Below, piece after piece: positions 35,220 through 46,360 of a stretch of 64,000 nt of DNA. Below the pieces are notes generated by a model. The model searched no databases and was not told where the DNA came from. It worked only from the letters and a program-made list of their open reading frames with translations. The stretch is from contig JAUTDP010000006.1 of assembly GCA_033439795.1 (NCBI GenBank), forward strand, positions 1,860,001 through 1,924,000, given 5' to 3'. Every line of letters starts with the position of its first letter. The stretch's first letter is position 1. A program made the position numbers and the translations under genes. This DNA is from Sordaria brevicollis. Its lineage: Eukaryota > Ascomycota > Sordariomycetes > Sordariales > Sordariaceae.

Positions 35220-36927
35220 GCATAGCCGCTTGCCAGTAGTCAATGACATCCGAGACCGTCGTGGGAAAAGGTTGGGTGACATCAGGATATGTAGTCACTG
35301 GTGACAAAAGCTGACCACCATGACAGTCCAGATGTCTTTTCGGTGGCCTGTTGTTGCTTATCCGTCTCGGTCCTTTCGGACACGGCGGCTCTCTAAGCCC
35401 GCTCCTGTCGGCGGTCGGGACGATGGGCTGCTGCGAGCATCCAGGTACCTGAATCTTTTGCTGTCCAGTTGAAACACAGGGCAAAAGGGAGGATGACAGC
35501 CAAGGGCTCAAGGCATCTTCGGCTGATGTGTTTTCTTGAGTCATTGGGTGAACCTTTCAGTTCCAGATATTGTTTGAGGAATAACATCGGGCGGTGGAGA
35601 TGGGATGGATGTCCTGGCAGGAACAACCCCCCGCGTCAATGCAATTGGTACCTACAGTACCTCTATGTAGAACTGACAGTGTCCAGTTTGAGAGGGGGGA
35701 GATGAGGCGCTGCAATTGCTCGGCATCTCCCATTGTCTCCAACGAAATGCTGGAAAAGGAAGTCGGACAAGAAAAGGATGCGTGTACCTCTATGGACACC
35801 CCAAGGCCAAGGGACACCAAGGACAGGCTTAGGGACCCCACGTTGCCGACCGCTCCCGGTTGAGGTGTGCCTTCCAGTGGTGTATGACAAAGACCGAGAT
35901 TCCAAGACCGTTGTTACTCCTTTTGCGCCCTTTTTAGGAATGACATGTCCAGATATTGAGGTGCCCGTCATCACGTTCACAAACTGTTTGACTTTGAGAC
36001 CGCTGCTCGCCCTGTGAGGACTTGCAATGACGGGAGGAGTTCAGTCTCCATCTGTGACTGGTGACTGGTGACTGATTTGCGGATCCATCTGAAATTCGAA
36101 TCATTCAAGGAAGCCGGCTTGGCCCGATTTCAGGTCCCAAAAGTGCACTGCTCTCACAATCAGCTGGAGATTCAACAGGTGCTCTCAGCGAGTTCCTCGC
36201 AACCTAACCAAGTGCAAGTCTCAAGTGCAGTGTCTCACTGGTCCATCCAGGGTACCCGTGCCTCCCGCCGGCTGCAGCCAACGTCTCCTGTACCTGTCAT
36301 GTAGTTCAGCCCCACCACGACGCAACAGAGCGGCATCTCTTTTACACTTTTTTACTTGTTCGCCGAACCCGCTTCTTTTCAGGACAAAAAAGCCTAGGCA
36401 CACAGCATCGACAAGGAACATCGTCAAGACCCAAGAGAAGAGAGTCAAGTCACAAGTTGAAAAGTCACGGTGGAAAGTGGAAAGTGGAAAGGGCCCCATT
36501 TTATTCAACTCGTACTAGTGACTAGCAGGTCCAGGACCAGGCTTTTGCAGTTTAGATCGCCGTCATCTAGTACTTGGCCCCGACTCTCTTTTCTCCTCCC
36601 GCTGTTCCATTTGCTTTTTTCCCTTGCTTCCATTTCCACTTTGACAAAGTTCCCGTCCATCCCGCCTGCTGCATCTCTTCTGCTTGGTCTGGTCTTGTCT
36701 TGCATCTCTCCAACTGTCGTTCTGTCACCTGTCTGGCCCTTGCATCTTGCATCACACGGTCTTTTTTTATCCCATCTTTTTTTTTATTATCTCCGCGTCA
36801 CCAGGGCGGGCCAGATACCAGTCGTTTACTCTGCCTTCCTGCCAGGATTTTTATCAAGTTCATTAGTTTGCGGAGACGGGTGCAAATTCATCCCAACAGA
36901 TCAAAAGCACCACCACACCAAAAAAAG
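35220..36927. other. Intergenic upstream of the kinase gene
   Basis: Returns to normal composition right after the target duplication. It holds the kinase promoter and a C/T-rich leader (about 36550-36920) of the kind common before Neurospora start codons. A TGAGTCA occurs at 35538-35544. No gene supported. Confidence 0.5.
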
Positions 36928-39687
36928 ATGGCGACCGCTGAGCAAGAGTCAGAACAGCGTCAACCGGACGGACAGCTTCAAGGTAAGAGAAAGAAGAAAG
37001 GGAGGAAGGAAATGGGAAAGGAAACAGCCGAAAAAAGATCAACGACAACGGCTACCCCTCAATTTCTAATCCCTACTACGTCAATGGCTCGGGGATCAGA
37101 GGGCAAGCAAACATGGAATTGAAGCAATTCGCTAACTTTTAGTATCCTCCAACAGCAGTCGAGCCGCAATCGTCCCAAGTCACCACTTCCGATGAACCAT
37201 CCAAGACCGAGCCTGCTGTCCGCTTTAAGTCAACTGTCGAAGAGATCACCCCCGAGGGCACCACATCGACACCAACCATTGCACCAGATGTCAACCTCGG
37301 CGAACCGGGCGAGGTCACTCCCGAGCAGCTTCGTGATATCACCGAGAGGTTAAAGGCCTGTCCGTTGCAGGAGCGAAGGATAGGTCTTTTCCAGTACGAG
37401 GCATTCTCGCTTCCCGCTTCAAGGGTAAGTCCATCCCAATTTCACGTGGGGGGCTACGCATATGTTACTTCCTTTCTTTGTTCACCTCCCAAGTTTTGCT
37501 TTTGCGGTTGGTCCGTCGCTTCCGGGGGCCTTGTGCGACCAAGCTCAGCTCGGTGGCTTTTGCTGGGCTTTTGCCATGTCTCTTGTCTGATTGCACTCCA
37601 TGCATACTTCTTGTACTCACCATTCTTTGCATTTGCGTCTTTACCCCTTGGGCGAGGACTAACACTTTCTGTCTCCAGACACCTTCCCACGAAGATGAAT
37701 CGAGAGCTCCCAGTCGCGAACATACACGGAGCTCGGCAGGTCGCAACTCACCGCTTCTTACTCCGCACATCAGGGGCCACGAAATGCATACACCTCCTCT
37801 CACACCGGCTGGAACCGACAATGTCGATCGAGAACTTCGCCGCGAGGGCGCCGTGACACAGGAAAGACGGAGTGCCAACCTCATCACTCCTCAGGATTCT
37901 TCCCACGAGCCGACATCACCTACCTCTCTCCGCCATGTTCAGCTACCTTCGCCCGACGAGCAGCTGCAGAGCTCTTCCAGGCCGACTTCGATAGATGCCC
38001 GAGAACGTCCTCAGATCACTATCGGGGAACACCGCAGAGGGTTATTTTCCGTTGGATCCGGTAGCAGTTCTCCCAGCAGATCTCAGCCTGCGTCCCGAGA
38101 ATCCAGCCCTTCCCGAGCGATGGCCGCATCCCAGTTCTATACCCGCCAACTACCACCTCCCGGAGATGTCAATGATCCCTACTCGGCAAGCAAACGACCT
38201 GCGCAAAAGGGCATCGAGCCCCGCTTCATCTTCTCCAGGAAAAAGAACTCTTCCTCTCTGAGCCTGGTTTCGAAAAGTGACAAACGTTCCAAGAAGGATC
38301 GCCATGATAACGACGACGAGGCTTCGATTCACAGCAGGAACAGCTCGATGGCCGATCTCAAGAGGTTCTTCAAGTTGGGACCCCACAAGAGCAAAAGACC
38401 GGCATCTCCTGCTGCTTCTGTACGGTCTACTCCCAAGACACCAGTAGTCAAGCCCGCTCAGATTCCGTTCGGCGACGATCATGGTCTCTCATCAAAATAC
38501 GGCAAACTTGGCAAGGTCTTGGGTGCTGGAGCAGGAGGATCGGTCAGATTGATGAAGCGCAGCGAAGACGGCGTGGTATTTGCCGTCAAGGAGTTCCGTC
38601 CTCGGCACTCGTACGAAACTGAGCGCGAATACGTCAAGAAACTTACCGCCGAGTATTGTATGGGCTCTTCGTTGCACCACGGCAACATCATCGAGACTTT
38701 GGACATTGTCCAGGAGAAGGGCAAGTGGTATGAGGTGATGGAATACGCTCCATACGACCTGTTCGCTATCGTCATGACAGGGAAGATGTCTCGAGAGGAG
38801 GTCAGCTGCTGCTTCCTTCAGATTTTGAGCGGTGTCACATACCTTCACAGCATGGGTCTCGCGCATCGAGATCTGAAGCTCGACAACGTGGTGGTCAGCG
38901 AACATGGCATTATGAAGATTATCGATTTTGGTAGTGCTCATGTTTTCCGGTATCCCTTCGAGACGAGCATTGTTCATGCCTCAGGTGAGTCAAGTCTTGG
39001 CTGAGACGCAGGTGGAAAGAAACTAACCGATTACCAGGCATTGTTGGATCCGACCCGTATCTCGCCCCCGAGGTGTACGACGAGAAGAAATACGACCCCG
39101 AGGCCGTCGATATCTGGTCCTTGGCCATCATTTACTGCTGCATGACCCTCCGCCGCTTCCCATGGAAGGTTCCTCGGTTGACCGACAACTCGTTCAAGCT
39201 ATTTGCTGCGGAACCTTCGTTCGGACACGACCCCAAGAAGCTGTTGCTTCCACCATCAGCTTCCATGTCGGCACTGAGCGATATTCCGTATAGAGACTAC
39301 GATCCCCAGAGCATCAGGGGAAGCAGCGACAAGATCGACAAGGCTCATGACGACAAGAAGGCGCCCGATCACAAGCCAACCGCGTCTACAGCCAGCATAC
39401 CAGGAGAAGCCGGTAGCACTGGAGAGAAGAAGGAGGTTATCCGCGGTCCCTGGAGAATCCTCAGGCTTCTCCCTAGGGAAAGCAGGCACGTCATCGGCAG
39501 AATGCTCGATCTCGATCCCAAGACACGAGCCAAGATGACGGAGATTCTTGACGATCCCTGGGTGGCGAACACCGTCATCTGCCGACAAATCGGTCCCGGC
39601 AACGTGGCTCACGCGGATGACCACACACATATTCTCGAACCCCCATCAGCGCCTGCAGGTACCAAGGACGACAAGGCTAAACGCTAG
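36928..39687 (+). CDS. Serine/threonine kinase of the Hal4/Sat4 (NPR/HAL5) family (759 aa)
   Basis: Fungal protein kinase of the group that controls plasma-membrane potassium and nutrient transporters and salt tolerance. Exons are 36928-36982, 37156-37424, 37679-38984 and 39038-39687; phases close exactly. The first acceptor is the second AG of a pair (37154-37155), because the earlier one leads to a stop. Residues 1 to about 380 are disordered, Ser/Pro/Arg-rich. The kinase domain (about 382-715) has the Gly loop LGAGAGGSV near 388, the VAIK-type lysine in [14 protein letters not shown] near 504, DFG in IIDFGSA near 523, and [10 protein letters not shown], then [13 protein letters not shown]. 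Inserts between kinase subdomains near 600-640 are low complexity ([20 protein letters not shown]). ALHYG-like family features such as '[19 protein letters not shown]' fit Hal4. Specific Neurospora naming is not attempted. Confidence 0.92.
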
Positions 39688-40778
39688 AGGCAGAGTCTTC
39701 GCCAGAAAACATATCAAATACAGGATAGCTTCTTAGGGGTGCAGGATGCCGCCGCCAGCACTTGGGGTAGAAGGACGAGATTCTGAAAGGGAAACTTTGT
39801 GGAGTGTACTTTTGGGGCTTATTATCGGATAAAGAACCGGACATACGTTATTAGTGTAGTATATGGGCATTGTTACCATTGTTCCCCTCAGTCGGTGTCT
39901 GTCACCTTGTGAGGCAGCGCTTTTTGTCGTCATTTTCTTGGGCGTTATTGGGAATTGGGAAGAGAAGAGCGCGCGCTTGGATTGGGTTTGGTTGTCCACA
40001 CGCAAATAAAGAGCTTTAGTATAAGGAAGAAGAGGGGGCCGGATTAAACCAGGCATACAGCGTTCTCATCGTTTCTTCTTCTGCTCCTCCTTCGGTTGGT
40101 AAGGATAGAAGGTTGGTACGACTTAGGCCAGACATATTTTGGAAGACGGGATGGGGCATTGAACAATGTTGAGTGTGTAAAGGTCGCTCGCCTTGTATTT
40201 AGAAAGAGTGCAGTTAATAATCAATCGATAAAAGAAGATAAAAGTTAGACAGACAGATGGCCAACGGTGAACATGTGATGGTGATGATGTTGACAATCTT
40301 TTCATCCGTTAAAGTAGAGATGGAAGATGGGGAGTCAAGGTTACCCCTTATATAGGTAGAGGAGACCTTTATGCGTGTCGACGTGTGCTCTGTCACGGTG
40401 ACCGGAGCAACGGACGGAGCCGCTTCGCAGGACGATCCACCGTTCCCCGGCCAAGCCGGCCGTATTACCCCAGCTTCTCTCAGCCAATCAGAAGAAGGCA
40501 GACTGCCCGTTTTGGCGGGATTGCCGGTGACGTACCGAAGTCGGCAGGGATAAACAGCAAGTCCGGGCCCATTAAAAAATGGAGCGGCATCTTCTAGATG
40601 CGTATCGAAGCTCGTACAAGGGTCATCAAAAGTCGCGATCCCGCCGGCCTAAATACCGAAGCTCTCTCCCCTCTCAGTCTCCCGATCCTCAGTTCCGCCG
40701 TACTCGTCTTTCCTCACGCTCAAGCTCGCTAGTCGATTCCCTCGTCGTCGTCGTCGCTCACCGTTCAAATCAGTCAAA
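39688..40778. other. Intergenic between kinase and hsp10
   Basis: Kinase 3' flank and hsp10 promoter. Near 40601-40608 there is CTTCTAGA followed 14 bases later by GAA, a poor match to a heat-shock element, so I do not call one. The region just before the start is rich in TCGTCGTC. Confidence 0.45.
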
Positions 40779-41753
40779 ATGGTGAGCAAATCACTCCCAC
40801 CGTTCAAGACAATTCAATTGCGACTCTGCCGCCGGGGACAAGGAAGCGCCATGAAAAGAGAGCTACATACATACTGCGGCAAGCATTGCGTAGCTATCGG
40901 GAAGCTTTGCAATTGCGTTGTTGTATGACCGGTGGCTGGCACATAGCATGGCACAACCGAACAACTCGGCGGCAAGCACCACGACAAAGTTGCAATTGGC
41001 TTCGAAACATTACAATATGCCAACTACTATATATCCAAAACAGTGACTAACATGTTTATTGTTCTCGCCACCCACAGGCCACCTCCGTCCGCTCCATCAA
41101 GTCCCTCGTCCCCCTCCTTGACCGCGTCCTCGTCCAGCGCATCAAGGCCGAGGCCAAGACTGCCTCCGGCATCTTCCTCCCCGAGTCCTCCGTCAAGGAG
41201 CTCAACGAGGCCAAGGTCCTCGCCGTTGGCCCCGGTGCCCTCGACAAGGACGGCAAGCGTCTCCCCATGGGCGTCAACGCTGGCGACCGCGTCCTCATCC
41301 CCCAGGTACGTCGTTCAGAGTGCCACCACATTACGGATACATAACAATGCCGACGTGCAGCAGAGCAAGAGCAGATGGGCGGTTACAGATTGGAGTTATG
41401 CTATCTGTTCTCTACCACCTGGATTGCATTTGCCTGCATGCATGCATAGGCTTTTATATGAAGGGGGATTGTGAGAAGAGGAAGATGGGATGAAAGCATG
41501 ATGAATGCTAATGCGAGTCTTTCTTAACAACAGTACGGCGGTTCCCCCGTCAAGGTCGGCGAGGAGGAGTACACTCTCTTCCGCGACAGCGAGTAAGTTA
41601 CACCATTTCACCACACCACATCTACCGATCTTCTCTGTCTCGATCGGAGGGTCAACCTGCTCTGGCCGGTCTATGCAAAAACATATTGAACGACACGGTT
41701 ACTGACATGGCGTTCTTCAACACAACAGGATCCTTGCCAAGATCAACGAGTAA
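40779..41753 (+). CDS. hsp10: Mitochondrial co-chaperonin Hsp10 (104 aa)
   Basis: Heptameric lid that works with Hsp60 in the mitochondrial matrix to fold imported proteins. Exons are 40779-40781 (start codon only), 41078-41305, 41534-41592 and 41729-41753; all junctions are GT-AG and the total is 105 codons including stop. The protein has the GroES fold markers: PLLDRVLVQRIKAEAKTASG with the mobile loop KTASGIFLPESS, AKVLAVGPGALD, GDRVLIPQYGGSPVKV, EEYTLFRDSEILAKI. Length is the usual one for eukaryotic Hsp10. The introns make up two thirds of the gene. The codon choice is strongly C-ending, as in highly expressed Neurospora genes. Confidence 0.96.
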
Positions 41754-42206
41754 ACGTTGACTCAGCATAAAACACAAAGCAAAATATAAACGATACCCTC
41801 TTCTTGTTTCATGACTCTTTATGACATATTCATCATCAACAAAGTGTACCAACATATGTAATGTACCAATAGAAATCATCATCAACAACAACAACGACAA
41901 CAACGGCAACATTTTACAACAGGGCTAAAAAGCATTAGGTTTGGTTGGCATAGGTGATTGACACGACGAGAAACGTGGGCATTAGGTGGTGTGCAGCATG
42001 GATAACGGCTTTAGACTTATAGGAAATGCGCATCTCTACTCATTACTTTGGTCACAGTGCAAGTTGAAGCGAGGCGAACTTACTGATGTCAAACCTTCGT
42101 TCGGTTCACTCTTCACTAGTTTTCTCGTCCGAGGCCGACTCAGAATACGATACCCACCCCATTCCCGGTCTCAGCTCAACCAAACATGTTTCCCACCCTT
42201 CTCTGA

Positions 42207-42296
42207 TCTCGTCTGGCGGTCTCGTCTGGCGGTCTCGGCTTCGTGATCCTTGGCACAGTTAGTACAGTCGAGTCCAGGTCTTAATGCCAGACGAGA
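42207..42296. repeat. Short tandem 13-mer with a nearby inverted copy
   Basis: Two direct copies of TCTCGTCTGGCGG (42207-42219, 42220-42232) and an 11-base inverted match GCCAGACGAGA at 42286-42296, so a hairpin with a ~55-75 base loop is possible. The following stretch repeats GAGACGA motifs. Origin unknown. Confidence 0.7.
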
Positions 42297-45200
42297 CGAG
42301 GCGAGACGAAGCATGGCTCATACATAAAGGAGTTATCATCTACGGAGGAGCAACAATAAGCAAGCGACCTGTCGTGTTGTATCAACTTTTATCAACAAGC
42401 ACGAATCTTATTCACGCCATTGCACGACTGTCTCGTTCCGTCTTGTACCTGACAAGAGCAAGCTCACAAAGACAATCGTGTAGCACGTTACAGAAAGCGG
42501 GAAAGACAGGCGAGGGCTGTGCCGGCGGTAGGCGTGATCTGGTTGAAGACCTCTGGTTCCAGATCCTACGAACTCGAACTCAAACACAACGACAACGGAC
42601 GGCGAGGAAGGTTGAAGAGTGAGCCAAGACCTACCTTGAACCAACACCAGCATCAAACCTCCAAGGCTGAAACCAACATGAACAGCAGTCCAAGATCTCA
42701 CCAGTAGCACCAATCAAACAACAAAAATCAGTCAGTCACTCACTAACTCAAAAAGCGCCGGACTCGCGTGATGCAATTCTCAGTTCCAGTCTAAGTCCAG
42801 CAGATCGTCTCGCTCAAAGTACAAACCGTGTGCCTCAAAAGCGAGACGAGACGACGAGAAACTCAAAAAAGGACTCATATACAGGTCCAAGAACACTGGA
42901 ACTTAGCAAATCCGGGTCCGGCTCCTCTCCGAGGGTTTATTCACATATGATGCACTACAGTTATATACAACGCAATTTCAGCAACCACTCTTCAACCTAC
43001 ATACAGTACTTGGTACGTCCGCCATGTGCACCTACCCGCCCCATCATCGGAAGTTTTGAGACGAATGTTCTGGCTGTGGCCGAATGTTTGGCTGAAGGAT
43101 GTACACATCAAATTTATCAATCTGCAGTGCCTCCTCGAGCTTGCAGTACTTTACCCACGGACCGGAGCTACCCCTGCGCCCCCTGGCCCTGGTCAAACAT
43201 GAAACATTCAAACATCTTAACCCTCCCAGGCTCCCATGTGTGATTTTTTGACAATCTTATGTCGATCCCTTTTCAATTTATCGCTCATCACCTCGGAACA
43301 ATCTCAATGAATGGAAGATTCGGAGCGAGCGAGTGATTTTCCCATTCTACCTCGCGAAGGATTGAAGATGGTTATATGTGGAAAGAAGAAAGTATGTTGG
43401 TGAACCTTGCGGCAAAAAAAAAAAAAAAACTGCCTCCTGTATGAATGAGGTTAACAGCATATAAACAGGAATATTGAACACTTCCATACCTGGCAAAGGC
43501 AACCAACACAATGTCTTTCTTATAGCCCTCCCTTTCACTCTTTCACTCTGCATGCGCGCGCTCAGGTTCGTGTCCACCTAGGTACCCCTCTGCACATCTG
43601 CGTCCTGCGTCCGAGCGCACATTGGATGTTCGCATTTTCTTCATTTCATAAAGACCTCATGTTGTGCTTCCAACCTGTCTTCTCCTGTCTCTTTTCTCTT
43701 GGCCATTGTCTCTCGATGCCTGTTTGTGGCGGGGAAAAACATGTCGTGGACCCCGAGACTTACTCTTCAAATCACAGTCCTGGTGCAATTGGTGAAGAGA
43801 GGCACGGAGGCATAGAGGCTGAAATGCATGCCTCTCGCTATTGCTTCCATCGTCGCAACCCAACTTGTTTGTTGGCGGTGTTTTTTTTTTTTTATTATTA
43901 TTATTATTTGCAGATTTAGGTGATTGCTTACAGTATGCCCCAGATTCACTCGATGACCATGGAGAAGTCTATTTCAAAGTCGATTACTCACTCACTCAAC
44001 AGAAAGCAGAGAACAGATGGATTTCCCGAGGAAACAGAAACAGAGAAGAGGGGCACAGGCAAGAAAAAAGAGACAAGAAGGAAAAACTCCCGAGAAGCTC
44101 ATGCCTGCCATTTTTCATCAGTTGCGATCATCACCAGACATCCTCCTCTTCCACGAAGAATCCACACAGTGAACCAAACCCCATCACAGCTGGATTATGG
44201 ATATCGATATGCAAGGCACCAGAGGAAGGAAAAACCAGAATGTTTCGAAACACACACTACGGCGCGATTTCAAGCAGGTAGGGGGTCCTTTAATATTAAG
44301 CGCCACCATCGCTTTTGCCCGCGGCTAGGTACCAGCGATCCCATTCCAGCGAACGAACCTTCCATTCCGTTGGTTCGTTCGTTCGTTTGGGTCATGTCCG
44401 TGACTCCACGGATCTCCAGTTGGATGAAACACATGCTTGGCGGGCTACAATTCCCCGGGACGGGCGTTACGGCGCCGTTCCCAGCGGCTCGCCAGGGGTT
44501 TCTTGAGCGGCGGGCTGAGCGGCTGACAGGGGGATCCATTGACGGCCACAGTGGAATGCAACTGAGATCGACATATCGTTGAGATTCCATTTCTTTTTGA
44601 CATTTTCTCTTTTCTTCCCACGAGTGAGAGTCCCACGCGCCCCTGGCGATCTTGGCTTCTTTTTGCCTTTCCCTTCCGCGCTCACATCAGCTCAGCTTCC
44701 ATCTTGTCGTTCAGCTTCCCCTCTTCGCTTCGCTTCCGAAGGCAACGGCGAAAAGTTGAATTTAGCTTCACGTCCCGCTTCGTACTACACACCACTCGCT
44801 GCTGACTGTGTTGATAGACAGTAGCTCATGTTTCGTCGGGTGCCATCCCGTCGTTGCCAAGTTCCCCCGATTTGGTTCCTCGCTGAACGGCTTGGGAGCA
44901 ACTGGATGGAGATGTGGTGACATGACATCTGTCAGGGCACCAGAGGCACGAGGGGCACCAGTTAATTCAGCAACAGGAAAGATGACTGCAGCTGGACGGC
45001 GGGAGAAAGAGGGGAGAGAGACCAACTGCTTGGCTTTGCTTCTATTCTCATGCCGTGTCGTGAGACTAGTCTAGTCGGTTCTAAACAAGGTCTCGCGAAC
45101 TTATCCTTTCTGACGCAAATCACGAAGCAGTTTTAACCGACCTCACTTCTAGCACTACTGCAAGTGTAGAGTGTCTCTAGACGCGGGGAAGAGGGGAGGT

Positions 45201-46253
45201 GATGAGGTGATAGGTCAGGTCAGAAGACACGAACTACCCGTCGGCTTCTTTGAGACGTAAGGACAGAATGGATTCCATTCACAGTTCCCTCGATCAGCCA
45301 GTCACTCGGACATAGGCATCACATCGTCACAACCGAAACGCCCATACCCATATTGCCCCCGCCCCTTCCATGCCTATCAGATCCCCTATTCCACAGATCA
45401 CAGTGAGAGGACAACACCAAAAGCCTCATGAAACACTGCAGTTAGCAGCCTGGCAAGCTGCCGACTTGTTAATAGCATGAAGAACAATCAGTTTCCCAGT
45501 GGCCCTGTTCCTTGCGTCATGAGACCAGGGGCCGGGACTTGCTTGCCAAAGGCTCCGGCGCGTTTGTGTCTCCTCCCTCATATCACTCATTTTTCCTCCG
45601 AGAAACGCGGCGTTTGTCTCTTCTTGTTTCTGAGAACCTCGAGGGCCTGGGTTGGTTGGTTGGTCAAGCTTTTCCATGGGTCATACCTTGCCGAGGACTG
45701 GATAAGCACCGGAGGAGGCTTGTTTTGCCCTACCTCAACGACCCCTGGGAATCAGCCGCCGCCCGGGGAGGGGAGGACGCTAGACGAGGTAGGGGTAGGT
45801 ATCAGGGTAGGACTGTCAGGCACGCCAGGTACGCGGTACAGTGCAGTTACAGTTGGGAAGTGGAAGTGGAAGGGTCGGGTAGCACTCGGTATTCCCTACA
45901 CTCCATAGTGTATCCCTGACCTAATCTTCATTGCTTGTTTCTACTGTTCTGTGGGTTTTCCCATTTTTTGTATATATCCCTTTCTGTGTTCCCTTCTTTT
46001 TTCTTGTTGGTCTTCTTCTTTTACTTAACCCATCCTTTAACCGCCGAGCTTGGTGTTGTTTCCCTCCTTCATTCCTTGGAGCCTTTAGCTTTTTTTCAGA
46101 AACAGACTTGAGGTCTGTGATCCGGTCTTTTCGAACCTACCCTCCTTCATTCATACACTCATCGGCAACGCCACGTTGAAATAACACTGGTGATCCATTC
46201 GATAACGACTCCTTTGGATACATTTGCTTGTCCATTCCTTCCTTCGATACACA

Positions 46254-46259
46254 TATATA
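46254..46259 (+). promoter_or_regulatory. Possible TATA box of the AA9 gene
   Basis: TATATA within ACATATATAC, about 100 bases before the start codon at 46361 and followed by a plausible short leader. Confidence 0.4.
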
Positions 46260-46360
46260 CAAAGAAAAAAGTCGTTTGACTTTTTAAGGACTCAACTTTC
46301 CGTGGCTGGCCACACATCGACACTTACAACACCAAACGAAACATATCACGATCTGCCATC

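Larger units (their letters stand above)
41754..46360. other. Long intergenic region (4.6 kb) between hsp10 and the AA9 gene
   Basis: No gene can be supported: the open frames are short and lack coding-like codon use, and no splice combination I tried extends them. It contains an A16 run (43414-43429), T13 followed by (ATT)5 at 43881-43908, and a small repeat cluster near 42.2 kb. The last 400 bases are C/T-rich leader sequence of the AA9 gene. Confidence 0.5.

Noticed and set aside
35538..35544. TGAGTCA as a CPC-1 site of the kinase gene
   Set aside because: It is 1.4 kb from the start codon of a gene with no amino-acid-synthesis role; most likely chance.
36470..37122. 199- and 182-codon open frames in the kinase leader
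   Set aside because: They overlap the C/T-rich leader and intron 1 of the kinase gene; they do not continue into the kinase frame.
40590..40625. Heat-shock element before hsp10
   Set aside because: Only one good TTC unit with imperfect partners; not enough repeats of nGAAn in correct spacing.
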